DNA of 64,000 nt. Source: Actinomycetota bacterium. GTDB taxonomy: Bacteria; Actinomycetota; Actinomycetes; Mycobacteriales; JACQDL01. Positions 41,079 to 52,326 of this stretch are shown in pieces. Made by a program: the position numbers and the translations under genes. Location: the NCBI GenBank assembly GCA_016201065.1, contig JACQDL010000057.1:100572-164571 (forward strand), written 5' to 3'. Within the stretch, counting starts at the first letter, position 1; the number at the start of each line of letters is the position of its first letter. A model generated the notes under the pieces. The model was not told the DNA's origin. It ran no database searches and saw only the letters and a list, made by a program, of their open reading frames with translations.

Positions 41079-42041
41079 TCACACCAACCGGTTGCTCCAC
41101 CACAGCGCGAGACCAGCGGCGCTGAACGCGAACAGCAGGCCGGTCCCCACCAGCCAGGTCGTCACCTCGCGGCGGGCCGTCGTGTAGCCGATCTGGCTGC
41201 CGAGGTCCCGGTACACCGCGCGCAGCTCGTCCGCGCTGGCCGCCGAGTGGAAGCTGCCGCCGGTCTGCACGGCGATGCCGCGCAGGCTGGCCTTGTCCGC
41301 CGGGACCGACACCGACTCACCACCGATGTCCACCGTGCCGCTGTCGGTGCCGAAGGCGATCGTCGAGACCGGCACGCCGGCCGACCGCGCCGCCTGCACC
41401 GCGGAGTCGACCGGACGGCCGTCGGTCGTCGTCCCGTCCGACATCAGCACGATACGGGCGGGTACCGGCCTGGCCGCCTCCTGCCCACCGACCTGCTGCC
41501 GGAAGGTCTGGACCGCGCCGAGTGAGGAGTAGATCGCCTCGCCGATCGCGGTGCGCTCGGCGAGCTGCATCCCCTCGATCGACCGCAACACGGCATCCCG
41601 CTCGGTCGTCGGTGAGACCAGCACGCTGGCGGTCCCGGCGAAGCTGACCAGGCCGAGGTTGATCCGCGGCGGCAGCAGCCGGACGAACTCCTCGGCCGCC
41701 AGCTTCGCCGCCTCGATGCGGCTCGGCGCCACGTCGGTGGCCTGCATGGACAGCGACACGTCGATCGCCATGATCACCGTCGCCCGGTCACGCGCCACCC
41801 TGACCTGGGCGGTGGGGCGCGCCATCGCCACGGTCAGGGCGCTCAGCGCGAGCAGCAGCAGCGCGAACGCGACGTGCCGGCGCCAGCCCGGACGCCTCGG
41901 CACCAGGCTGGCCAGCAGCGCGGCGTTGCTGAACCGCACCGCGTACCTGGCCCGGCGCGCGTGCTGCAGGACGTACAGGCCGGCCAGGGCGGCGACCGCG
42001 AGCAGCAGCAGGAGCCAGACCGGGGCGAGGAAGAGGCTCAT
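41079..42041 (-). CDS. VWA-domain membrane protein (Rv1481-like)
   Basis: ATVIMAIDVSLSMQATDVAPSRIEAAKLAAEEFVRLLPPRINLGLVSFAGTASVLVSPTTER. Confidence 0.92.
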   Translation of the reverse strand: MSLFLAPVWLLLLLAVAALAGLYVLQHARRARYAVRFSNAALLASLVPRRPGWRRHVAFALLLLALSALTVAMARPTAQVRVARDRATVIMAIDVSLSMQATDVAPSRIEAAKLAAEEFVRLLPPRINLGLVSFAGTASVLVSPTTERDAVLRSIEGMQLAERTAIGEAIYSSLGAVQTFRQQVGGQEAARPVPARIVLMSDGTTTDGRPVDSAVQAARSAGVPVSTIAFGTDSGTVDIGGESVSVPADKASLRGIAVQTGGSFHSAASADELRAVYRDLGSQIGYTTARREVTTWLVGTGLLFAFSAAGLALWWSNRLV

Positions 42042-43006
42042 CGCGCGGCTCCCCCGCTGACCCCGCGGCGGCGCGCCGCGACGAACCGCACGATGTCAAG
42101 CAGCCAGTCCCCGTCGGTGGACAACCTCAGCTGTGCGGCCCCGGCGCGCCGCAGCGAGCCGGCGATCGCCGCCCGCTGCGCGGCCGCCGCGGCCGCGTAA
42201 CGATCCCGCAGGCGCCGGTCCGAGGTCTGCACCTCGACCTCCTGGCCGGTCTCCGGATCCACCACGGTGAGCATGCCGACCGCCGGCAGGCTCAGCTCCC
42301 GCGGGTCGACGACCTCGACCGCGAGCACCTCGTGATGCGCCGCCAACGCCCTCGTCGGCCGCTCCCAGTCGTAGCCGTCGACGTACTCGCCGAGGAAGTC
42401 GGAGACCAGCACGACCAGGCCGCGCCGGCGCGGCGGGCGACGCATCAGCTCCGCCGCGGCGGCCAGGTCGCCCCGCTGCCCGGTGGCGGCCCGCGGTGTC
42501 CGCGCGACCCGTCGCAGCAGCCCCTGGGCGTGCGCCCGGCCGGGGAGCGCGGGCACCCGCACCGCCTCCCCGCCACCTATGATCAACGCGCCGATCCGGT
42601 TGCCACCCCGCTGGGTCAGGTACACCACGGCGGCGAGCGCGGCGACGGCGAGATCCCGCTTCTCGCAGCCCGCCGTGCCGAAGTCGAGGCTGGGCGAGAG
42701 GTCCATCACCACCCAGGTCTCCAGTTCCCGGTCGGCGATGGTCTGCCGCACATGCGGGACGGTGGTCCGGGCCGTCACCGGCCAGTCCATCCGGCGCACG
42801 TCATCGCCGGGGTCGTACTGCCGCGACTCCCCCGACTCGCTGCCGGGTCCGGGGAGCAGCCCCACGTAGTTGCCGTGCAGCAGGCCGTCCAACCTGACCC
42901 GCACGGTCAGCTCAAGGTGTGCCAGCGCCGCGTCGAACTCGCGGCCGGCGGGATCCCGCGGTAGCCGCGGTGGGGCACCCTGCCGGCTCACATCCTGCCG
43001 GCTCAC
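42038..43006 (-). CDS. DUF58 domain protein (Rv1480-like)
   Basis: GLLPGPGSESGESRQYDPGDDVRRMDWPVTARTTVPHVRQTIADRELETWVVMDLSPSLDFGTAGCEKRDLAVAALAAV; GTG start overlaps moxR stop (GTGA). Confidence 0.9.
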   Translation of the reverse strand: MSRQDVSRQGAPPRLPRDPAGREFDAALAHLELTVRVRLDGLLHGNYVGLLPGPGSESGESRQYDPGDDVRRMDWPVTARTTVPHVRQTIADRELETWVVMDLSPSLDFGTAGCEKRDLAVAALAAVVYLTQRGGNRIGALIIGGGEAVRVPALPGRAHAQGLLRRVARTPRAATGQRGDLAAAAELMRRPPRRRGLVVLVSDFLGEYVDGYDWERPTRALAAHHEVLAVEVVDPRELSLPAVGMLTVVDPETGQEVEVQTSDRRLRDRYAAAAAAQRAAIAGSLRRAGAAQLRLSTDGDWLLDIVRFVAARRRGVSGGAAR

Positions 43007-44127
43007 GTCCCGTCGCCACCAGCGAACCCACCCGGCTCGAAGCCGGTCGGCGGGCCGGGAGGGAGCATCGGCACCGGCGGTCCGCCGGCCTGCTGCCGGG
43101 GGGTGACCTGCGGCAGCGGCACGGTTTGCAGCACCCGCCGGACCACATGCTCGGCCGGCACGCCGTCCGCGAGCGCGTCGTAGGACAGGACGAGCCGGTG
43201 CCGCAGGACGTCGGCGGCGATGTCGAGGACATCCTGCGGCAGCACATAGTCCCGGCCCCGGGTCAGCGCGACGGCACGGGCCGCCGCGATCATGCCGAGC
43301 GACGCGCGCGGGCTGGCCCCGTAGGCGACCCACCCGGCCACATCGACCATCCCGTGCTCGGCCGGCAGGCGGGTCGCCAGCACCACCCGCACCACGTAGT
43401 CGACCAGCGCGTGGTGCACGAACACCCGGCTGGCCGTGCGCTGCAATCGGATCAGGTCGCCTGTGCCGAGCACCTGCTCGGCCACCGGCGGATCGGCACC
43501 CATCCGGTAGACGATCTCCCGCTCCTCCTCGGCGGTCGGGTAGTCGACCACGATCTTCATGAGGAAACGGTCCCGCTGCGCCTCCGGCAGCGGGTAGACG
43601 CCCTCGTGCTCGATCGGGTTCTGGGTGGCGAGCACGAGGAACGGCGCCGGCATCGGGTAGGTCGCCCCGCCGATGGAGACCTGCTGCTCGGCCATCACCT
43701 CCAGCAACGCCGACTGGACCTTCGCCGGAGCCCGGTTGATCTCGTCCGCGAGCACGAAGTTCGCGAACACCGGTCCGAGCTCGGTGTCGAACTTCTCCGC
43801 GCCGGGCCGGTAGATCCGGGTACCGACGATGTCGCTGGGCACCAGGTCGGGGGTGAACTGCAGCCGCGCGAAGCTTCCGCCGACCACCGTGGCGAGGGTC
43901 TCCACGGCCAACGTCTTGGCCACCCCGGGCACACCTTCCAGCAGGCAGTGCCCCCTGGCCAGCAGCGAGACGAGCAGCCGCTCCACCATCCGGTCCTGCC
44001 CGACGATCACCCGCTTGATCTCGAACATCGTTCGTTCGAGCAGGCCGGCATCCTGCGCGGGCGTGCTCACCGGCACGCTACCAGCGGATCTCTCGTCCCA
44101 CTCCGGCCCCGACGGGCTCTGCGTCAC
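43003..44127 (-). CDS. moxR: MoxR-family AAA+ ATPase
   Basis: VIVGQDRMVERLLVSLLARGHCLLEGVPGVAKTLAVETLATVVGGSFARLQFTPDLVPSDIVGTRIYRPG...FANFVLADEINRAPAKVQSALLEVMAEQQV. Confidence 0.93.
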   Translation of the reverse strand: MTQSPSGPEWDERSAGSVPVSTPAQDAGLLERTMFEIKRVIVGQDRMVERLLVSLLARGHCLLEGVPGVAKTLAVETLATVVGGSFARLQFTPDLVPSDIVGTRIYRPGAEKFDTELGPVFANFVLADEINRAPAKVQSALLEVMAEQQVSIGGATYPMPAPFLVLATQNPIEHEGVYPLPEAQRDRFLMKIVVDYPTAEEEREIVYRMGADPPVAEQVLGTGDLIRLQRTASRVFVHHALVDYVVRVVLATRLPAEHGMVDVAGWVAYGASPRASLGMIAAARAVALTRGRDYVLPQDVLDIAADVLRHRLVLSYDALADGVPAEHVVRRVLQTVPLPQVTPRQQAGGPPVPMLPPGPPTGFEPGGFAGGDGT

Positions 44128-44221
44128 GCCGTCCCCCTCACGCTGTGGCTCGGTGGCCGGGTCCCTACCGGGACCGCACCGCGCCGCCGACCGCACCATC
44201 CCCACCGGGAACAGCATGACG

Positions 44222-44270
44222 GGTGAGCTCACCGGTGAGGTCGAGTGTGGTCGGCACCCGACCTCACCGG
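44222..44270. promoter_or_regulatory. Cluster of overlapping GGTGAG/CTCACC palindromes with a 12-bp perfect inverted repeat
   Basis: GGTGAGCTCACC, CTCACCGGTGAG, and CCGGTGAGGTCG-N15-CGACCTCACCGG in 49 bp upstream of moxR. Confidence 0.7.
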
Positions 44271-44360
44271 CATCGGAACGGAGCCGGCACCAGCCATTCG
44301 GGTGACATTTGGGGGCGACCGGTCGCCTTTGCGCGCGAACGTGGTGTAGCGTTCACCTCA

Positions 44361-44392
44361 CGTCGGGCAGCTCCCCCCGTGGCTGCCCGACG
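44361..44392 (-). terminator. Intrinsic-type hairpin downstream of the NlpC/P60 gene
   Basis: Perfect 10-bp stem cgtcgggcag / ctgcccgacg with 12-nt loop, about 63 bp past the stop codon. Confidence 0.65.
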
Positions 44393-44454
44393 CTTCGTGT
44401 TCCCGGTCACGGTGTCGCGGTTGACCTGGCCTTTTGTGCGAATCCGTCGCTGGC

Positions 44455-45852
44455 TCAGCTACCGGGTCGCACCGCGCCGAAGTAGCCCGAGTACCACATC
44501 GAGGAGATCTTCACGACGTCTCCGCTCTGTGGCGCCTGGATGATCTGTCCGCCGCCGAGATAGATGGCCACGTGGTGGATGCCGCCGGCGGTGCCGTCAT
44601 ACGACCAGAACACCAGGTCCCCGGGCATCAGGCCGCCGACCGACGGGTGGACGGAACCCTGGAAGTACTGGTACCCCGAGTAGTGCGGTAGCGGCGCCCC
44701 GGCCTGCGCCCAGGCCCACAGGGTCAGTCCCGAGCAGTCGAACCCGTACACCTGGGAGTCATTCCAGCCGCCATCCGGCCCGTTGACCCCGTAGGTCGGG
44801 CCCTGGGCGTTTCCACCGCCCCAGGCGTAGGGCTGGCCGAGCCACCGCAACGCCGCCCGCGCCACGAACTCGCCCTTGGCCGCGCTCCACCCGCCCCGGC
44901 CACCGGTCCAGGTGCCGCTGCCGCCGTGGCTCGCGCCCGCGCCCACCTTCCGGCGCAGTTCCGCCTGCCGGGCACGCTCCCGCGCGGCCGCGGCGGCCTG
45001 CTCCTGCCGCCATGCCTCGTACCGGCGGCGCTCGGCACGCAGGCCGTTGGCCCGCACCCGTGCCTGCTCCAGCTCGGCTTCCAGGGATGCCTTCTGCGCT
45101 CGCAGCGCGGTGAGCTGGGTACGGGAGTCCGCGACCCGGCGGGCCGCCACCACCTTCGCCCGATCGGCCTCCGCAGCGGCAAGCCGGCGCTCCACGACCG
45201 CGAGGCGGGCCGCCGAGTCGGCGTTCGCGTTGCGGACCTTCGCCCGGTCCACCTGACCGAGCAGATCGACCTGATGGCGGGAGGTGTACCCGACGTAGTC
45301 GGCCCGCAGCAGGAACTCCGTCGGGTTGGCCGCGGTGAACAGCGCTCCGTAGGAGCCGACGAGGCCGCCCGCGACGTAGGCGCTGCGGGCGAAGTCCTGC
45401 GCCGCCTGCCGGCTGCGCCGGACCTCGGCCTGGGCCGCGGTGGCGGCGACCTTGGTCCGCTGCTGGGCGGCGTCGGCCGCCTGCAGGTCGGCCTGGGCCT
45501 TGTTGTACTGCTCCATGGCGAGCTCGGCCAGGTCCTGGAGCCGCTGGATCTCGGCGTCCTTGCTCGCCACCTGGGCGGTGAGCCGGCCCACGGCCGCGGC
45601 ACGCTGCGCGACCTGGGCGCCGGCGGAGCGGAGCTGCCCATCGCTGGGATTCGCGGGCGCCGCGCTGGCCACCGGGACCTGGACCAGCGTCGCCGTCACG
45701 ATGGCAACCAGTCCGACCAGCACCAACCGGCCGAGACGGGCTCCGCCCGCCCGCAACCGCCTCCGGCCGCGAGCGCCCTGCGGGCGCCCCGGGCGCGTTG
45801 CGTGCGTTGCCCGCGTTGCGCGCGTTGCCTGCGTTGCTGCTGCCACCGACAT
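44455..45852 (-). CDS. NlpC/P60 peptidoglycan endopeptidase (RipA-like) with coiled-coil N-terminus
   Basis: ALRWLGQPYAWGGGNAQGPT...YGFDCSGLTLWAWAQAGAPLPHYSGYQY...MPGDLVFWSYDGTAGGIHHVAIYLGGGQIIQAPQSGDVV. Confidence 0.93.
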   Translation of the reverse strand: MSVAAATQATRATRATHATRPGRPQGARGRRRLRAGGARLGRLVLVGLVAIVTATLVQVPVASAAPANPSDGQLRSAGAQVAQRAAAVGRLTAQVASKDAEIQRLQDLAELAMEQYNKAQADLQAADAAQQRTKVAATAAQAEVRRSRQAAQDFARSAYVAGGLVGSYGALFTAANPTEFLLRADYVGYTSRHQVDLLGQVDRAKVRNANADSAARLAVVERRLAAAEADRAKVVAARRVADSRTQLTALRAQKASLEAELEQARVRANGLRAERRRYEAWRQEQAAAAARERARQAELRRKVGAGASHGGSGTWTGGRGGWSAAKGEFVARAALRWLGQPYAWGGGNAQGPTYGVNGPDGGWNDSQVYGFDCSGLTLWAWAQAGAPLPHYSGYQYFQGSVHPSVGGLMPGDLVFWSYDGTAGGIHHVAIYLGGGQIIQAPQSGDVVKISSMWYSGYFGAVRPGS

Positions 45853-46100
45853 CCCCCGGTTGAGAGCACCGATCTCCTCAGGGCGCGCCGGTGCACCCAC
45901 CGCCGCGCGCGAGCACCCGGTCCCGACCCGGGTGCGGGTGCCGGTTCCGCCGGCACCAACGGCTCGCGCCAGCCACATCGGCAGCGCACGTCCGGCCGTA
46001 AGGTGAATCGCTCGACTGGTCGGACCGACACGCCTCACCCGACCGCCCGCCCCGGCCGGCCGGTGCGGGAGGATGGGCCGAGCCCAGAGAGGAGTTCGCC

Positions 46101-48791
<2,691 letters not shown>

Positions 48792-48850
48792 GCGGGTCAA
48801 CCGCGCGTCGAACTGCCTCGGCCGGCGCCGGCGGCGGGCAGGATGTGGCC

Positions 48851-49285
48851 ATGATCGTGTGGCTGAACGGGCCCGACACCGCGGGCCGGACCGGTGTGGT
48901 GCGGGAGCTGCTCAGTCGCTGGCCGGGCGCACTGCTGTTCGACCCGGACCGCATCGGCGAGCTGTGCCAGCGGCACCTGCTCCCGGCACCCGTCGCCGAT
49001 GTGTGCCAGCTACCGGTGTGGCGGGAGCTGGTGGTCACCGCCGCGGACGGGTTGCTGCAGACGTACGGTCGCCCGCTGATCATGCCGCTGACGCTGCTGG
49101 ATCGGGCCGTCGCCACCGGGGTCTACCGTGCCCTGGACGCGCTGAGCTGGCCGGTCCTCCAGGTCGTCGTCGACCTGCCCCAGGCTGAGGCCGGGTGGCT
49201 GGCCGACGAGGCGACATTCCTGACCGCGACCGGGCGCGACCCCGGCGAGGTGGCGGAGACGATCCTCGCGCTGGCCCAGGGGTAG
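48851..49285 (+). CDS. Degenerate TmrB-like P-loop protein
   Basis: MIVWLNGPDTAGRTGVVRELLSRWPGALLFDPDRIG; Walker A Lys replaced by Arg (GPDTAGRT); short C-terminal part. Confidence 0.65.
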   Translation: MIVWLNGPDTAGRTGVVRELLSRWPGALLFDPDRIGELCQRHLLPAPVADVCQLPVWRELVVTAADGLLQTYGRPLIMPLTLLDRAVATGVYRALDALSWPVLQVVVDLPQAEAGWLADEATFLTATGRDPGEVAETILALAQG

Positions 49286-49302
49286 ACCTGGCCCCGCGGC
49301 GA

Positions 49303-51189
49303 CTACGGGACGGCCGGCTCCTCGGTCGCCCGGCCGGCGAACTGGGTCCGGTACAGCTCGGCGTACAGCCCGCCGCGGGCGAGCAGCTCGTCGTGGTCGC
49401 CGGACTCCACGATCCGCCCGCCGTCGACCACCAGGATCCGGTCGGCGTCCCGGATCGTGGACAGCCGGTGCGCGATGACCAGCGAGGTGCGGCCGGCCAG
49501 GGCTGCCGCGAGGGCTCGCTGCACGGCCGCCTCGGACTCGCTGTCCAGGTGCGCGGTCGCCTCGTCCAGGATCACGATCGTGGGCTGCTTGAGCAGCAGC
49601 CGGGCAATCGCGAGCCGCTGCTTCTCGCCACCCGACAGCCGGTATCCGCGGTCACCGACCACCGTGTCCAGACCGTCCGGAAGGGACCGGACGAGGTCAG
49701 CCACCTGGGCCGCCTCCAGGGCCCGCCACAACTGCTGCTCGTCGGCGTCCGGGTGGGCATAGCGGAGGTTGTCCCCGATCGTCTCGTGGAACAGATGGGC
49801 GTCCTGGGTCACCACACCGATGACCCGCCGCAGCGATGCCACCGTGACCTCCCGCACGTCGCGCCCGCCCACCAGGACCTGCCCGGCGGAGGCGTCGTAG
49901 ATCCGGGGCACCAGCATGCTGACTGTGCTCTTCCCGGCGCCCGACGGACCGACCAGGGCGACCAGCTCCCCCGGCCTGACCCGGAAGCTCACCCCGTGCA
50001 GCACCTCCTGGGCGGGCGCGCCGTCGAGCACCGCGACGTCCTCCAGCGAGGCCAGCGACACCTCCGCGGCGGTCGGGTAGCTGAACCGGACGTCCCGGAA
50101 CTCGATGGTGCGCGCGTCCGGTGGGAGCTCGACCGCTCCCGGACCGTCGTCGATCATCGGCGGCAGGTCGAGCACCTCGAACACCCGCTCGAAGCTGACC
50201 AGCGCGCTCATCACGTCGACCCGGACGTTGGACAGCGCGGTGAGCGGGCCGTACAGCCGGCTCAGCAGCAGGGCCAAGGTGACGACAGTACCGGCGTCGA
50301 GCACCCCGTGCACGGCGTACCAGCCGCCCAGCCCGTAGGTCAGCGCCTGGGCGAGCGCCGCGACGAGGGTCAGCGCGACGAAGAACGCCCGCCCGTACAT
50401 GGCCGAGGTCACGCCGATGTCGCGCACCCGCCCGGCCCGCGACCCGAACGACCTCGCCTCCACCGCCGGACGCCCGAACAGCGCCACCAGCAGCGCCCCC
50501 GCGACGTTGAAGCGCTCCGTCATCGTGGTGTTCATCGAGGCGTTGAGCTGGTAGCTCTCCCGGGTGATGGCCTGCAGCTTCCGGCCGACGAAGCGGGCCG
50601 GCAGCAGGAACAGCGGCACCAGGACCAGCGACAGGACGGTGACCTGCCAGGACAGGGTCAGCATCACCCCGGCGGTGAGCACCACCCCGATGGCGTTGGA
50701 GACCACCCCGGACAGCGTCGAGGTGAAGGCCTGCTGCGCCCCGATGACGTCGTGGTTCAGCCGGCTGATCAGCGCACCGGTCTGGGTCCGGGTGAAGAAC
50801 GCGATCGGCATCCGCTGGACGTGCTCGAAGACCCGGGTGCGCAGGTCGTAGATGAGGCCCTCGCCGATCCGGGAGGAGTACCACCGCTGGACCAGCGACA
50901 GCCCGGCGTCGACAACGGCGAGCGTCGCGATGATCAGCGCGATCCGCACGATCGCCGCGCCGGAACGCTGCCCGCCCGAGATTTCGTTGATCACCCGCCC
51001 GGCGAGCACCGGAGTGGCCACTCCGATCAGCGCGTCGGCCGTCACCGCCACCAGGAAGACGGCCAGCTCCCGCCGGTACGGCGCGGCGAATGCCAGCACC
51101 CGCCGGAGCGTGCCGGCGGCGAGCTTCCGGTCGACCAGCGACGAGTCCTGGCGGAACGAGCGCATCATCCGCCACTGCTCCGGGCCCAT
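49303..51189 (-). CDS. ABC exporter (ABCB-type, fused TMD-NBD)
   Basis: GVSFRVRPGELVALVGPSGAGKSTVSMLVPRIYDASAGQVLVGGRDVREV...RLSGGEKQRLAIARLLLKQPTIVILDEATAHLDSESE. Confidence 0.95.
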   Translation of the reverse strand: MGPEQWRMMRSFRQDSSLVDRKLAAGTLRRVLAFAAPYRRELAVFLVAVTADALIGVATPVLAGRVINEISGGQRSGAAIVRIALIIATLAVVDAGLSLVQRWYSSRIGEGLIYDLRTRVFEHVQRMPIAFFTRTQTGALISRLNHDVIGAQQAFTSTLSGVVSNAIGVVLTAGVMLTLSWQVTVLSLVLVPLFLLPARFVGRKLQAITRESYQLNASMNTTMTERFNVAGALLVALFGRPAVEARSFGSRAGRVRDIGVTSAMYGRAFFVALTLVAALAQALTYGLGGWYAVHGVLDAGTVVTLALLLSRLYGPLTALSNVRVDVMSALVSFERVFEVLDLPPMIDDGPGAVELPPDARTIEFRDVRFSYPTAAEVSLASLEDVAVLDGAPAQEVLHGVSFRVRPGELVALVGPSGAGKSTVSMLVPRIYDASAGQVLVGGRDVREVTVASLRRVIGVVTQDAHLFHETIGDNLRYAHPDADEQQLWRALEAAQVADLVRSLPDGLDTVVGDRGYRLSGGEKQRLAIARLLLKQPTIVILDEATAHLDSESEAAVQRALAAALAGRTSLVIAHRLSTIRDADRILVVDGGRIVESGDHDELLARGGLYAELYRTQFAGRATEEPAVP

Positions 51190-51204
51190 CTGCGGTGCAC
51201 CTCC

Positions 51205-52002
51205 TCAGTCCTCGGCAAGCCCGGCCAGGTCGGCCAGCCGGCGCCGCTGGGCCGCCCGCTCGGCGGCCTCCTGCTCCGACCGGCTGCGCCCGCCCGCGCC
51301 GGCCAGCAACGCCTTGATCTCGGCCACCGCGCCGCGCGGTGCGGCAAGAACGGTGGCCACCAGGTCACTGGTCGCGGCGGCGAGCTCGGCGGCCGGCACG
51401 ACCAGGTTGGCCAGCCCGATCCGCTCGGCTTCGGCCGCCTCCACTCGCCGCCCGGACAGGCAGATCTCCAGGGCCCGAGCGTAGCCGACCGTGTCGACCA
51501 GCGGCTTGGTGCCGCCGAGGTCGGGCACCAGCCCGAGGCTGCCCTCGGCCATCTGCAGCCGGGCATCGTCGGCGAGTATCCGCAGGTCACATGCGAGGGC
51601 GAGCTGGAAGCCGGCACCGATCGCGTGCCCCTGGACGGCCGCGATCGACACCAGGTCGGTCCGGCGCAGCCAACCGAACCCCCGCTGGTAGCTCTCGATG
51701 ACCGCCTCGGCCCGCTCGGCCGGCATCCGCGCCAGCTCGCCGGGCCCGACCGCGCCGGGCCCGACCGCGCCGGTGAGGTACGCCCGGTCCAGGCCGGCCG
51801 AGAAGGCCCGTCCGCTGCCGCGCACGACCACCACCCGCACGGTGCCCACCAGCGCCCGGCCGATCTCGGCGAGGAGCAGCCACATCCGCGGTGTCTGGGC
51901 GTTCAGCCGCTCGGGCCGGTCAAGCGTGATCGTCGCAACCTCCTCACCGAGGTCGAGTCGCAGCCCGGCCTCTGCCAGCTCGACCTCGGCGAGTTCCGTC
52001 AC
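51205..52002 (-). CDS. Enoyl-CoA hydratase/isomerase family
   Basis: VATITLDRPERLNAQTPRMWLLLAEIGRAL...VVVRGSGRAFSAGLDRAYL...AVQGHAIGAGFQLALACDLRILADDARLQMAEGSLGLVPDLGGT. Confidence 0.92.
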   Translation of the reverse strand: MTELAEVELAEAGLRLDLGEEVATITLDRPERLNAQTPRMWLLLAEIGRALVGTVRVVVVRGSGRAFSAGLDRAYLTGAVGPGAVGPGELARMPAERAEAVIESYQRGFGWLRRTDLVSIAAVQGHAIGAGFQLALACDLRILADDARLQMAEGSLGLVPDLGGTKPLVDTVGYARALEICLSGRRVEAAEAERIGLANLVVPAAELAAATSDLVATVLAAPRGAVAEIKALLAGAGGRSRSEQEAAERAAQRRRLADLAGLAED

Positions 52003-52208
52003 CCCTTCTTCCGGCGGGTGGCGCCACCCCGGCCACGCAGGGTCGCACCAGATTCGGTGAGGATGCGGTGCACGAACCCGTAGGAGCGGCCATGCGTCTC
52101 GGCCAGAGCTCGAATGCTCTCTCCCTGGTCGTACCTCTTCTTCAGCTCCGTGGCGAGCTTGTCACGTGCGGTGCCGGTAATCCGGGCACCCTTCTTGAGA
52201 TCTGCCAC
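51999..52208 (-). CDS. Small helix-turn-helix protein (conserved actinobacterial)
   Basis: MADLKKGARITGTARDKLATELKKRYDQGESIRALAETHGRSYGFVHRILTESGATLRGRGGATRRKKG. Confidence 0.85.
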   Translation of the reverse strand: MADLKKGARITGTARDKLATELKKRYDQGESIRALAETHGRSYGFVHRILTESGATLRGRGGATRRKKG

Positions 52209-52326
52209 CTAAACCCTCCGGACAGGACGGACGGACGTGAGTCACCGGATGTGTCCGGCTGAAGACATGATCACGCAGGAACGCCCGTTCGGCCACCTGA
52301 CCGGCGATACCCGTAGGCTGACCGCC

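Noticed and set aside
45853-46100. c-di-AMP (ydaO) riboswitch upstream of NlpC/P60
   Set aside because: Genomic context fits, but I could not find the conserved core; only simple hairpins are visible.
49195-52083. 962-aa plus-strand ORF opposite the ABC exporter and enoyl-CoA hydratase
   Set aside because: Antisense artefact of high GC; the opposite strand carries clear conserved proteins.
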